From: Cantharellus purpuraceus
Taxonomy: Eukaryota; Basidiomycota; Agaricomycetes; Cantharellales; Hydnaceae
NCBI GenBank assembly: GCA_025174535.1
Contig: JALBUN010000012.1
Coordinates: forward strand, 558,001-622,000
DNA: 64,000 bases
Reading direction: 5' to 3'
Shown: in pieces, positions 34,282 through 44,669 of the stretch
Position numbering within the stretch: the first letter of the stretch is position 1
Layout: every line of letters starts with the position of its first letter
Made by a program: the position numbers and the translations under genes
The notes under the pieces: model-generated
The model's database searches: none
Told to the model about the DNA's origin: nothing
What the model saw: the letters and a program-made list of their open reading frames with translations, nothing else

Positions 34282-35576
34282 TCAGTCCCCCGCGAGGGCC
34301 TTCTTCACCTCAAGTTTCTGCATCACTGCTCGGTGGAGACTACTCGATTTTGCCTTTGTCCTGGATTTCGTAGCATTTCCCCGAGAGCTGCCAGACCGCG
34401 ATCGATCTGTAGACCATAGCGAAGTAGGATTCATTGTAGCCGAATCACGGTTCCCTTCATTTTCTTCCAGCGGCGGCTCTAATATCGATGTCAAATGTGA
34501 CGGTACTATGAGTGGAGTCGCGCGAGGAGGAGGAGGCCACTGTATAACAGAGGGTATGAGGCCAATTTGGTCACCATAATCATTATAACGTACACCACGA
34601 TTCGGTTGATTGAAATGCAAGGCAGCCCAAGGTGGATAATCTCGCTCAAGGCGTACAACATGATCCTCAAGGAAGCGTACGCGGTCCAGTAAAGATACTG
34701 GAGGGGATGGAACTGAATGGCAGTAGTGTGAGTTATGAAGCGGCCAACAACGTAACAAACGCTATGGTAGAAAACCGCGCACGCACCATATCGCACTGCT
34801 AAATGATCCTCTAAAGCGGCGAAGCGTTCTCCGAGGCCAGGATGTTTCCGGACCGTGGGACTGTCGTCATCACCAGCTGCACCTGCTTTACCTTTACCCT
34901 TCTCCAGCGCCGGCTTGCGTCGTGCATCACTGTCGATTTGTTCAGGTTTCACTGTGCGCCGGAGTGGGCCACCTTCATTCCTAGCAATGTCGTACTTCAT
35001 CTGCAAATCTCGATTCACTGGCACAGCATCTGTCCTTGCACAGGTAGGTAGTTCCACATCCATGGCAGACAAGCCTTCAGGTACTTCATCAGGAGTAACG
35101 CGGACACGCCCCCGTTTGCCTAGAAATTCGTTGCGGTTGCTGGCGTTATTGTTGGCTCTGTTCTGGGCTATGAGAGCAGATATTGAACGATTCAACTGAT
35201 GGCACTAGGGGTTATGGGGGCATGATGAATGCAAGAACGTCGGAGCTGCGAACCTGGGTGTGGGGCAAGGGTGTCTTCGCGTTCGCCAGACGAACGTATT
35301 CCAGTTTTCGCTCTTCTATGGTATGTAGATTGTCTTCATTCTGGGAGATCCGCTATAGAAACAGATGTGAGACGCTGACTGCATTGATGAAATATGGCAA
35401 GTGTATGGCAAGCGTACAGTCAAGTCACGACGCAACTGCTCCAATGCGGGTGGAATATCCTCTTTTTCACTGTCCAAATTCAAGACAAGCATGTCATTTT
35501 CAAACCCAATCAGAGCTTGATCTAGTCCGGCCTTAAACAAGCAAGATCTGAGTTCAGTCTCAACATTATTGACCAT
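34282..35576 (-). CDS. Coiled-coil protein resembling MBIP
   Basis: Five exons can be joined in phase from ATG 35576 to the stop at 34282. The N-terminus is an acidic helical segment (LDQALIGFENDMLVLNLDSE). It is followed by a Lys/Glu helix (IEERKLEYVRLANAKTPLP) and a basic stretch with a likely nuclear signal (FLGKRGRVRVTPDE). The most distinctive part is VSLLDRVRFLEDHVVRLERD followed by YPPWAALHFNQPNRG. That arrangement resembles the LEDK-type C-terminal segment of animal MAP3K12-binding inhibitory protein (MBIP), a subunit of the ATAC acetyltransferase complex. The similarity is from memory and modest. The Ser/Lys-rich tail ends KLEVKKALAGD. It is convergent with NAD kinase. Treat it as a conserved hypothetical nuclear protein unless a profile search confirms MBIP. 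Confidence 0.55.
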
Positions 35577-35929
35577 AGTCGTGAATGTACAGTTTTCAAA
35601 AACCGGGCAAGCGCATGGTCCCATCGCAAGTAATTCGAGGAAGCCACAGATTGCGATTGTGTTGCATGCTGATCAGCTTGCTGCATACTGGGCAAGACAA
35701 AGGATAACAGTTTTCAAGTCAGGCATTCATTGATTCAAGCGAACATTGATTAGTCACCGGTTCACCAGTGGCAGACTCGCAGTGAACTTTTTGTTCAACA
35801 TTATGTATCATGAGTAGAAGCTACTACGCCTCCGGGCCTACCCATACGAGTAACGCTTACCAAAAGATGGTATATTTGAGAGTAATGAGGACATTCTGCA
35901 CAATCTAATTTGCCTTTACCGCCTAGATG
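35577..35929. other. Gap between MVD1 3' end and MBIP-like 5' end
   Basis: The 353 bp hold the MBIP-like promoter and the MVD1 terminator. I see no gene or repeat. Confidence 0.45.
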
Positions 35930-37254
35930 TTAGGTGGCCATGGCTTTTGGCAGGCCGTCATTCCCTAACAATGCATTATCACTTCCCAGAACCCTAGGCC
36001 CGTCACCGACACGAGTGTGGATCAAACTTTTAACAGCATCGAAGCCGAATTTCTTAGCCACTAGAGGATTGAATCCTGCCGGTAACGGGAGCTCGCCTGG
36101 TTGGCCATTAGAGGAACCAAAGAGGCTGAAGGGGTCTTTAAAAGCCTGAGACTGTGGAAAGTAGGCTACGATGAGATTGACAATTTCGCGTATGTTCTGT
36201 TGTGGAGCATATATGACGGCATTTGGTCCTGCATCATAAGTATACGCGGCTTTGTATTTGCCTCCAGTGGTTACCGAAGTTCGATTGTACTCCACAATGA
36301 GGGCAATGATGGCACGGCTGACATCGTTCATGTAGAAAATCGGCGGATCAGTGTCAAGTGCCACAGCGTGGAACTGATTTGAGTCCTGCATAGTAATGCA
36401 GGCAAACGAATGGAAGTCCTTCGCCTTGATTGCCTCACAGATAGCAGTCATGCGTGCGGGAACGACATGCTTAATGCGGTGCTGGAGAAGGGTGGAGGTC
36501 TCAACAGTCCTCTGCATCCCGGCTGTAGAAGATGTTCCTTTCTTGTCATCGGAGACGACAACGATAAGGGCGTGCAGGTCAGGCCAGTGCTCGCGAGGCG
36601 CAATCTGGACAGCGAACGAGTCGGTGCCATCATCCTTCACGCCCTGCTCCCATGCAACAAATCCGCCCATTAAAGACCGGCATGCGGAACCTGAACCTTG
36701 GCGCGCAATCAAGGAAAGGTCGCTGGGAGATGCAGGGAGTTCATAGAGAGTCGAGAGAGAAGCTACAAGAGCAGCAAATCCCGAAGCTGAGGATGCGAGG
36801 CCCGCCGCAGTAGGAAAATTGTTGTGAGAGCAAATGTGGACAGCATACTGGGATAACTATTCACTCGTCCTAGTCAGCGACGAACGGTGCACAGCAATGA
36901 ACCTCACTGCTGGAACACTCTGATTGTTTTCCTCAATCCGATGGCGCTGTCGCTTGAGCTCAGCAATACAAGTCGCAAGTCTACCCCCTTCTTTGATCTC
37001 TTCCTCCTGGCCATTAAGCCATAAGCGGTCCTTCGTGAACATAGGATCTGCCCTCGAGGTTGTTGTAGACCGAAGGTGGTCTTGGTCAAGGGTCACTGAG
37101 AGGGAAGAGTTGGTTGGAAGGATAAGCTTGGTATCTCTCTTTCCCCAGTACCTGATGGATGTTAGTGGTGATTGTCATCCAAATCACTGCCAAAAACTCA
37201 CTTGATGCATGCGATGTTGACTGGGGCCGACGCCGTAGCTTGGTAGATTGACAT
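35930..37254 (-). CDS. MVD1: Diphosphomevalonate decarboxylase
   Basis: This GHMP-type enzyme performs the ATP-dependent decarboxylation of mevalonate 5-diphosphate to isopentenyl diphosphate, the last step of the mevalonate stage of ergosterol synthesis. Exon 1 reads MSIYQATASAPVNIACIKYW across the first intron, followed by GKRD and ILPTNSSLSVTLDQDHLRS. The phosphate-binding motif NNFPTAAGLASSASGFAALV is intact. After it come the catalytic GSGSACRSLMGGFVAW block, DSFAVQIAPREHWPDLHALI, and AYTYDAGPNAVIY with the active-site Asp. The enzyme ends at KAMAT. The length and order of motifs match the family. It is divergent from the pterin dehydratase-like gene, with 125 bp between start codons. 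Confidence 0.94.
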
Positions 37255-37379
37255 GGTTCACTTAGATGGAGAAGATTGACCTGTGTATCGTACGAGGAGA
37301 ACATCTCGTGCGCTTAGCTAGCGGCGGCTGTCACAGTCCCAGCGTAGCGCCGTCCACTCGTTGAGCGGCTTTACTCGCG

Positions 37380-38123
37380 ATGGTGGCCCTGGTACGCCGG
37401 GTACCTCTTTACCGTCTACCCAACTACTGCAAAAGAATCCGAACCTGGAGTTATTATCACTCTAAACCAAGCAATTCGAAGGGCTTTGCAAAGAAATCTC
37501 AAGTCGTGTCAGACTGTCTTCCTGAACTACCACTTACTCCTCGATATCCTTGCCCGTTTCTCATGGCAGCGGATATGGCAACGTATGTATTGCCCTTATA
37601 TCAGTCAGGGTGGGGCATTTCGCGTTCCCCAATCATTGCTTCCAACTCGTCAACACCCCCGGCGACTCGGCTCTCCAAGAAAATCATTCTACGAAATTCC
37701 GACATGGCCAAAAAATTCGAGGCAGACATCACGAGCACCATTACCGAACAAGAGAAGGTGAAGGTCCCATTATGTTAAACAGGGATTTGGCTAATGACAT
37801 GATCAAAGCATCACCCCACCTTAAAACAACAGGATCACGGTGCATTGTCCGCCGTAGACATTTACGTCCATACCCACACAGCGCTGGCACCACCTGGTCG
37901 TCAGAACGCGGACGATCAGGAGGTGTTTACAAGAAGACGCCCCGGAATTACACGTCGTGACATACGCTTTGCCATACTGGTCGAGCATTTACTGCGGGAC
38001 TATGTTCATGGTCGCTCATTGAACTACCCATCCTCTGTCTGTTTTCCTCAACCTACTGACATTGACTCTCTGCATAATTTTCGAGCGCTGCCACCTGAAG
38101 TACAAGGCTTAGCCGAAAAGTGA
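37380..38123 (+). CDS. Pterin-4a-carbinolamine dehydratase-like protein, probably mitochondrial
   Basis: The N-terminus is strongly basic and Tyr/Arg-rich with no acidic residues for about 35 codons, consistent with a mitochondrial presequence. A conserved fungal segment YVLPLYQSGWGI leads into the PCD-like fold (MAKKFEADITSTITEQEK). One intron (37758-37832) joins this to VDIYVHTHTALAPPG and GITRRDIRFAILVEHLLRDY, which matches the beta-strand and final helix of PCD proteins. In canonical enzymes the segment after the first helix is His-His-Pro; here the splice gives Asp-His-Gly. Either the catalytic pair is altered or the exon border is wrong. The role could be moonlighting (transcription coactivator-like) rather than enzymatic. 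Confidence 0.65.
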
Positions 38124-38172
38124 TGTATGGGTGATCGAGTGAGCCAAGTACTGTTCTTCTGATATTGCGTGT

Positions 38173-39207
38173 TCAATGTCCGCCAATGAGCTCGTTTAGA
38201 TCTCGAATGGCTTTCTCCGACCCAGCAGCCCGTTCCAAGCTGACTCTGGAGGCTTCTAAGCCTTCTCTCATCCTGTCTTCATTTGTACTCCCTGACAATG
38301 GCACGATGCCACGCGTCTGTGCCAACATGAATACGACTTGTTCCGGTGTGCATGAGGCATCCTGGGCTAGTGCAACGAGTATCGGGTGACGCAGTAGAGA
38401 CGGAGAACCCGTCAATGTCCAGAAAGACCTGTAAGGTGAGCACGAGGCTGAAGCAATGAATGGGACGTAGACCTACTGATACTGTATGCCGCGAACTAGG
38501 CAGTAAGAGCAAACATGTTTGTCCCAATCATTCCCTTCATACCATCGATTTTGGACTATCTGGACTTTCCGCAACTCACATAGACGATTCAAAATCTGAA
38601 TGTCATACGTGTTGCTAACGCCAATCATCCGCACTTTGCCTTCATCCTGAAGTTGGATAAGCGTTCTCCAAGCCTCCAGAGTTCGGCCTATTGTCTCCAA
38701 TGGGGAATGTAGGATATAGCTGTCTAGATATGTCGTATGAAGATTCTTGAGTGAGACTTGGAAAGATGCCAAAACCTGATCATGAACCGGTGAAGTCGGG
38801 GCATAGGGCAAAGGTAGAGACCTGTCCTGGCCGCCAATGGGAGTGAACCTGTCAACATATGTATTAATTGTGTTAGTCGATCGAAGGCTCGAGGATACTT
38901 GGTCTGCAAGAAGAGATGTTGACGCTTGATGTTGTGCTTGTTATCTAAGACCACCAGGGCCTCTCCAACAAGATCTTCACGATAATGTTTCGGTTGGCAA
39001 GCCTTGTGGGCTGTATAAGATATGTCTTCTTGTTCTCAAAAGGAGACTCGTGCCGTGTCTATGCCACGAAAGCCTTGCAGCACTGCCTTAATGACTAGCT
39101 CAGTAGTCCTCTCTTTCTTCCTGTGCTTATGATGAGGATATGAATAGAAAACGCATCGCGGGGTGGATTTACCACGCAGTTCCGTAAATGATATTGGGCA
39201 GGGACAT
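38173..39207 (-). CDS. Aldo/keto reductase
   Basis: This is an NADPH-dependent (beta/alpha)8 oxidoreductase. Removing the first intron turns exon 1 into MSLPNIIYGTAWKKERTTEL, which is the expected AKR beginning and fixes the ATG at 39207. Family motifs then appear in order: VLQGFRGIDTA, QPKHYREDLVGEALV, YLDSYILHSPLETI (catalytic Asp/Tyr region and His), AWRTLIQLQDEGKVRMIGVS, and the cofactor segment VVFMLAQTRGIVPLSGSTNE. It ends in a helical tail with IRDLNELIGGH. The second intron, after the IDT-A codons, has an ambiguous donor: a GT two codons later, or a weak GC that matches the family spacing better. The ATG lies only 97 bp from the divergent ARFRP1 start. The substrate is unknown. Confidence 0.88.
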
Positions 39208-39304
39208 AGACAAAGATCCAAAGTGCGTGACGTATCTTGTCACAAAGACTAGCGGAGAACTCCCAGAGCACAATTGATGTTGATTTATCACCATTTCTCT
39301 TCGA
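39208..39304. promoter_or_regulatory. 97-bp divergent promoter (AKR / ARFRP1)
   Basis: This is all the DNA between two oppositely facing start codons. No TATA box is evident. The bidirectional promoter role is inferred from gene layout. Confidence 0.45.
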
Positions 39305-40313
39305 ATGTATCATCTATTGAAAGGTTTGCATGAACATCTCACAAGGTTCGTCTTCCTGACTTCACCTTTGCAAAGGCTGAAGACTGGAATTTGGTATCAG
39401 AAAGGATGAGTATTCCATATTGATACTGGGAATGGCTGGTGCTGGGAAAACAGTGAAGCAATACACTTGCATTAACCGCATGTCTCTGTATAGCTGACAA
39501 TGTCTTTATAAGACGCTTTTGGAGAAGATCAAGACAATATATAATGATAAGCCAGGTCTGTCTGCCGACAAGATAGCACCTACTGTGGGTCAAAATAGTG
39601 TGTGACTTCCCACCCGTATCTACCCTATATTCAAGGATGTACATTCTCAGTGGGAAAGATCACTCTCTCCTCCACTATCCTCCAGTTTTGGGACCTTGGA
39701 GGACAGACGGGGTTACGCAATATATGGCATCGATACTACAATGAATGCCAAGCAGTTGCCTACGTAGTAGATGCACATGATCGGGATCTACTAGAAGAAG
39801 GCTGGGAAGTCTTTGGTGAGACTCATGGACAAGCATCTAACGAATTGCTGAACGGATGCAAGTGACACCTAAGACAGTGTGCTCTCTGCCCCTCAAATAC
39901 TTGACGTCCCTCTCCTCCTTTTAGCCAACAAACAGGATAGCCCTGGAAGCATGTCAGTTCAGGAAATTCGGGAGAATTACGAGGCTTGGTGGCAGGGGAG
40001 GAAAGAATATGTCCATGATCGCAGAGAAGATGTATCAAAGAGGTCACGCGAAGAACGAGTGGCAAGCCTAGAAGTAATGGGCATTTCTGCTCTTGAGGGG
40101 TGAGTTAATCACCTATACCCTTTTGCCAAACAATTGACCTATAAAATTATTTAATAGTCAAGGCATCAGGGATGCCGTGGATTGGTTATTCCTCCGAGTT
40201 CAAAATAGCCCAGGCAGGTAGGTCGTCTTACAGTAGTATAGTATCGACTTCTGAATGATCTGTTTCACTTCAGGCGCGAGGAGTGGCAGAATGAACAGAA
40301 CTTTGCGCAATGA
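39305..40313 (+). CDS. ARF-related Golgi GTPase ARFRP1 (yeast Arl3-like)
   Basis: This small GTPase recruits Arl1 and golgins at the trans-Golgi. The start MYHLLKGLHEHL lacks a Gly at position 2, as expected for ARFRP1/Arl3, which are N-acetylated rather than myristoylated. After splicing, the GTP-binding motifs are intact: GMAGAGKT (P-loop), KIAPTVGQN (switch I Thr), FWDLGGQ (switch II), NKQD (G4) and SALEG (G5). A charged insert of about 30 residues (EAWWQGRKEYVHDRREDV onward) sits between G4 and G5 and is longer than in animal ARFRP1. The 3' end has two options. Read-through stops at 40221. Splicing a final intron from the AG|GTAGGT at about 40217 gives a 14-residue tail REEWQNEQNFAQ with a stop at 40313. 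I prefer the spliced form. Confidence 0.88.
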
Positions 40314-40477
40314 AACATTATTATATATATTGAGTAAGGCAGTTTCGCGCGATAGACAGCCCTCAGGGTTCTGCGAAATAATCATGCATGGCGGGCACAA
40401 ATTTCCAAGTGAAGATCCCAATAATTATACTCAGTGCGTATGGTAGTAGTTTCGGTCCCAAGATTTTGATGATGTAG

Positions 40478-41774
40478 TTAAGCGTGCTGACGAAAGACCG
40501 AATCCTGGGAGCGAGCCTGGAAATAGCAATTCATGGTGGAAAATCGACGGGGACAAAGTGCTGTTAAAGCTGACCTTCGTACGAGCTGTGCTCTCTCGTT
40601 GAGCAGTTTATAAACCCCTTCATCCAAGTGCAGCTGTGTACGATTGAGTCTGAAGGTCTCTCTATGATCAGGCAAAGTGTATACAGCTCCATTGGTTTCA
40701 GGATCCATATCGGTAGCCGCTTTAAATATTGTGCCTGCAATACGGGAAACAGGTGTGAGTGGGATTCCCGCCATAAATACTTTGAGCCCGGTCGACATGA
40801 TAGCAGTGTCTGTTATTACCGTTAACGACACGATACAGGAGTAAGTGGAATAGCATGACCAACCCGCAAACCAGGGGCATACGATGCCAACACGAACGGT
40901 GTCTTTGTATTCGCCATACACTGACTTCATCAGTCCCACTAAGCCATGTTTGGAGGCAGAATAAAGGGGGGCATAAGGCATGCTCTCGATTGATGCTAGA
41001 TATTGAAGTCAAAGCTTCAAGCACAAGCAGCTGTGGTGCATGGAAGGGCTTGACTAACACATAGATCCAACGAAAATAATGGCCTTGAGGGACCCCGGGC
41101 CTTCAACACTATTCTCCGGCAAATAGAATAATGCCAATCTTGTAGCTGACATGGACCACGTGAGTTGAAATAATTATGAAAGGTGTCGAACGCACAGTAC
41201 AGCACGGCAATGAGATTGACCTCGAGAGTTTTAAGCTTTGGCTTCGTGGGTACGCCATTGATAGCAGTTGCCCTCGCCGCTGTCAAGGTGCCGAGTTCGG
41301 TCACACCAGCGTTCGGTACAACAATGTCGATCTGGTTGTACATGCTCATAGCAAATTGGAAAAGGGCTAGCTGTTGCTCCCACGATGTAACATCACATGC
41401 GCGAGCCACTGCATCACTTGTGGGAATGGACTCAATACCAAAGATGTCCAATTGTATGGGAAGGAGCACGAACCTTCCAAGGGATTTGATTTCTGCAACG
41501 AGTTCCTCTGCTTTCCTCAAATCCAAATCACCAATGACTACCTTGGCACTGTACGCCGAGTTAACTGAAAGCAGACGGGTGTATCTACCTAGCTTGCTAA
41601 CCCGTGTTTCGCGAAACAGAGTGCGGCCGCTCTCCCTATGCCATTTGCTGCGCCTAGACAAAAATCAGTTGTGAGGCAATAAGTAAGCAGCATGAGCTAA
41701 CCCGTGATGAGGACGACTTTCCCTTTCACTCTATCTGCGTTTGCAAAGAGCTCAGCATCTGAAACAGTGGACAT
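40478..41774 (-). CDS. Short-chain dehydrogenase/reductase (classical SDR)
   Basis: After splicing, exon 1 (ATG at 41774) ends VKGKVVLIT and joins GAANGIGRAAALCFAKHGAK, the TGxxxGxG-type cofactor loop. VVIGDLDLRKAEELVAEI follows, with the acidic residue that usually selects NAD(H). The central motif is IDIVVPNAGVTELG (NNAG variant, PNAG). The catalytic block is IIFVGSM then YAPLYSASKHGLVGLMKS (Y-x-x-x-K). A C-terminal segment includes PETNGAVYTLPDHRETFRL. A possible last intron of 66 nt near 40510-40580 is in frame, so its presence does not change the end. The substrate cannot be told from sequence; the hydroxyprostaglandin dehydrogenase-like arrangement is one possibility. Three imperfect tandem repeats lie 57-161 bp upstream of the ATG. 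Confidence 0.85.
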
Positions 41775-41830
41775 GTTGTCTGTGCCAGAAACAAGTTGGT
41801 TTGGACAAAAGTTTTTACTACAGCGCGTCA

Positions 41831-41935
41831 ACTATATTTGGTCGATGCAGGCTTCACAGTCCACCGGCGACTATATTTGGTCGATGCACAGTCCACCGTC
41901 AACTATATTTAGTTGACACGGGCTTCATAGTCCGT
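41831..41935 (-). repeat. Three imperfect tandem repeats upstream of the SDR gene
   Basis: Copies begin at 41831, 41870 and 41902. Each starts ACTATATTT, followed by GGTCGATGCA in copies 1-2 and AGTTGACACG in copy 3. Each ends with the same ACAGTCCACCG or a variant of it. Copy 2 lacks the 7-bp GGCTTC-containing spacer. Their position in the SDR promoter suggests binding sites or a young duplication. The regulatory role is inference. Confidence 0.75.
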
Positions 41936-41973
41936 TTTCTGCACTGAAGATGGCCTCCAGTGATTCCTTTTTT

Positions 41974-42103
41974 CTCAGTCGTATTTACTACATAATCATG
42001 CTATGTCTGTTTACTATTGGATCACTCATGTACTACTACATTGTACAGATTTTTCCTGTACAGGTATTAACAATATAGTCGTATTTACTACATACCGACT
42101 GAG
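41974..42103. repeat. 130-bp A+T-rich element with 8-bp terminal inverted repeat
   Basis: The block begins CTCAGTCG and ends CGACTGAG. It also carries an exact 18-bp direct repeat, AGTCGTATTTACTACATA, at 41977 and 42077, exactly 100 bp apart. Short CTGTACAG words recur at its right side and just outside it. There is no coding capacity. It may be a remnant of a small non-autonomous element. I see no target-site duplication. Confidence 0.5.
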
Positions 42104-42477
42104 ATTCTCCTGTACAGATTACAACAGCACTCACATCCGCACTCGATAGATGGTCCCAGAGACTTCGAGTTGCTTACTTTTTCACACCCACCCTTTCCAC
42201 ATTCCCATAATCTTCCATTGTTCCATCTTGAATTCATGTATTTCGCTTCCGCCGGCTTGAGCACGACCCGAGTTTCTTGCTTGGCCACGCAAGAGAGTGG
42301 CGGCGACAGCGCTAATAAATTTGCTTGCCCAAATCATGCACGAGCGAGCTAAAGGACCTCAGGCTTGTAATTCAGTGCAACTGGTCACCTATAAGGCAGA
42401 AGTGAATCAACTTTCATTTGTGATGAAGTTTCTACGTGTACACGATCAGGAGCTCAGATGCAGATAGTGCGAGAAAA

Positions 42478-43690
42478 TCAAGCATAGGCCAAAACCCTAT
42501 AAGTCGTCTCATGGACTTCATTGCCGCCATACAGTATGTACGCCCCTGGCCGCTCAAAGTTATAGACTTGGCGAGAGCCAGAAATCAACACACTCACCAT
42601 CCCAAACCTCGCTAGCCTTCCCCGGGCAAACATCACCTTGGTGGTTGGCCTGAGCGATGTACAAAGGAGAGCCGGTCACATCGTGACCACCTTCAACAAG
42701 GCGACAGCCAAGTCCCGCTGGGCTAAGATGTCCGTAGACATCCACCCACCTGGTAGCGCGGGCATCTCCAATCAACACTTCATAGGCACTAAGCTGACGA
42801 ATGAGAATACATTTCAATGCAAGAGATAATCCTTAAGTCAATGCCTGTTACCTGGATTGGTTTGTGCTTATATCCAATGATGGCACCTTGCTCGTAATGC
42901 GGAGCGACTTTTCCAACGTCTACAAAGCCGCACCGCTAATCATTATCGCCGCGAATGCCAAGTGAAGAAAACTCACGAATGCCACCCTCGTGGAACGCTC
43001 TTGCAATGAAGACAGTTTGTCCATTTTCGTCACCACCCACAATTGCGCCGTGGGGAATGTTTTTGCTATTCGCCAGGATCCTTCACCCATGTGATGAATG
43101 TTATCGGACAATATGATTGTTGGTGGCTTACCATGTAACTGGACTTTTGGCACCAGATTGATGGAACTCTGCAGTTCTGACTTGCGCGTCACGTAGCCAC
43201 CTCTGGAGACCCCAGACTTGAGCCTTTTTCTGTGATGCACGTGGTACCAGTCAAATTTAGAAGGTTGTTGCATCAGCTGTATAAAGCAAAACAGGCGTGC
43301 CTGTTCCTCGTTCTTCTCATGCTGTGGAGCTATTATGAACGGGGTTTGACAGGCACAATACTCGACTTAGCGAACTGACCGAATGGTAGGCGTAATAGCC
43401 GGCACCGAGGAGAGCGAGCCCTGCGGCTAACCCTCCCCCAATCTGTGGTCTAGTCTATATTGGAAGGCGTTGATTTTAAGTTTCCAACTGACCTCAAGTT
43501 CTTTTTTTCGTTTGTCGTCAAGGTCCCACCAATGCTTCTGCTGCTCCTCGTGGGGGATGTCGACCTTCTGCAGATGTTGTTCGTGCCAGGGTTGTTGATC
43601 TCCGTCTGCACTGCCTCCCTGAACTTTTGCGGGTTGGGATGGCTGCTGCTGTCCATAAGCGGGCGGGGAAGTGTTTGAGTAAGACTCCAT
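42478..43690 (-). CDS. Single-pass membrane protein with tandem DUF3421 modules
   Basis: Exons join in phase from ATG 43690 to TGA 42478. The N-terminus is a Gln/Pro-rich disordered region, followed by a charged helix (WWDLDDKRKKELE). A Gly-rich membrane-like helix comes next (IGGGLAAGLALLGAGYYAYH). A juxtamembrane helix KAQVWGLQRWLRDAQVRTAE follows. The C-terminal half then has two DUF3421-type modules: IPHGAIVGGDENGQTVFIAR with FHEGGIHVGKVAPHYEQGA, and then VEGGHDVTGSPLYIAQANHQ, VCPGKASEVWDG and YILYGGNEVHETTYRVLAYA. One intron (43230-43300) is GC-AG. DUF3421 is found in insect and fungal secreted or surface proteins of unknown function. The G-x4-G spacing in the membrane helix could promote dimerisation. 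Confidence 0.75.
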
Positions 43691-44669
43691 TGGCAACTTG
43701 CCCCACAGAGCTAAGTACCGCATTGAGCCTAACAAGCAGCTGGCATGAGCTTTGCAGATTCCTCACCAGGGGTAGCAGGTGGAGTCCAATCGCCCTGGAA
43801 TATTGATGAGTAAAGTGGTTCATGCCAAGTTCAAAAGTGGTCCTTACTTGACTCCTGTGTGGTTGGATGATTTTGTACTGGTGACCTTAGGATGGAAGGT
43901 TCAAAGCTGTAACATGGAACAGCATAAGTCCTATAATCTCCACTGCTCACCTTGGTACTATATGCCCGTCAATATAATCCATGTGTCACCACAGCGCGTA
44001 CCTCAACAACAGAGCCTAAATTGTACTGTGTCCCGGGTTCCCATTGGTGAACCATTGTAGCACTTTGGAGAAGAGTCACGCTGTCTTTCTTGTTGGGAGA
44101 GATAGACTGGTAGGGCTTAGAGAGTCGGCAGACCAATGTACATAAACCGGTATGACTGCAAGTAGCCCCCAGTCTTTTAAGCTTAAAGTACGTTTGGCTC
44201 CAAGTTACTTGCTTGATCACCATGCTTTGCGCAGGGCAGGGCGATCATCTGTGATCATACGAGAGTAATGACCCCATTTCCCGATGAAAGAAGCTTGGCG
44301 GCCATGAGAGACTCCCGAGAGACTCCTGAGAGTGATTGCCAATCGTGTCCGATCGTTGGCAAATCTGACTCGAAGTCATCATCAGGAGTCGCCTGGCCAG
44401 CTAACAGAGCCAACTTGAACAGGCTTTAACATTACTTAGCTAGAGATAGGATTTCACATCTATCACAGGTCCCGATGGAAGCAGTCAAGGTAGAATAAGA
44501 ATAGGCCGGCCATTAGACTACATACCGGTAGTTACAATATCACCTACTTCACCTATCGGAATGTACTAGAAGTGGCCAACAAGAATGCTGATTACATATG
44601 CAATACATGTTTATACATTCCTTGAACTTAAAACGAAAATATAGTAGTCCAGGTACAGAAAACCCCTCG
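43691..44669. other. Intergenic region between DUF3421 and CLC genes
   Basis: Nearly 1 kb without a supportable gene. Short direct repeats of GAGAGACTCC (about 44307-44333) and a potential hairpin with TTGCCAA/TTGGCAA arms (about 44338-44363) lie in it. It should contain the DUF3421 promoter and the CLC terminator. Confidence 0.45.
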
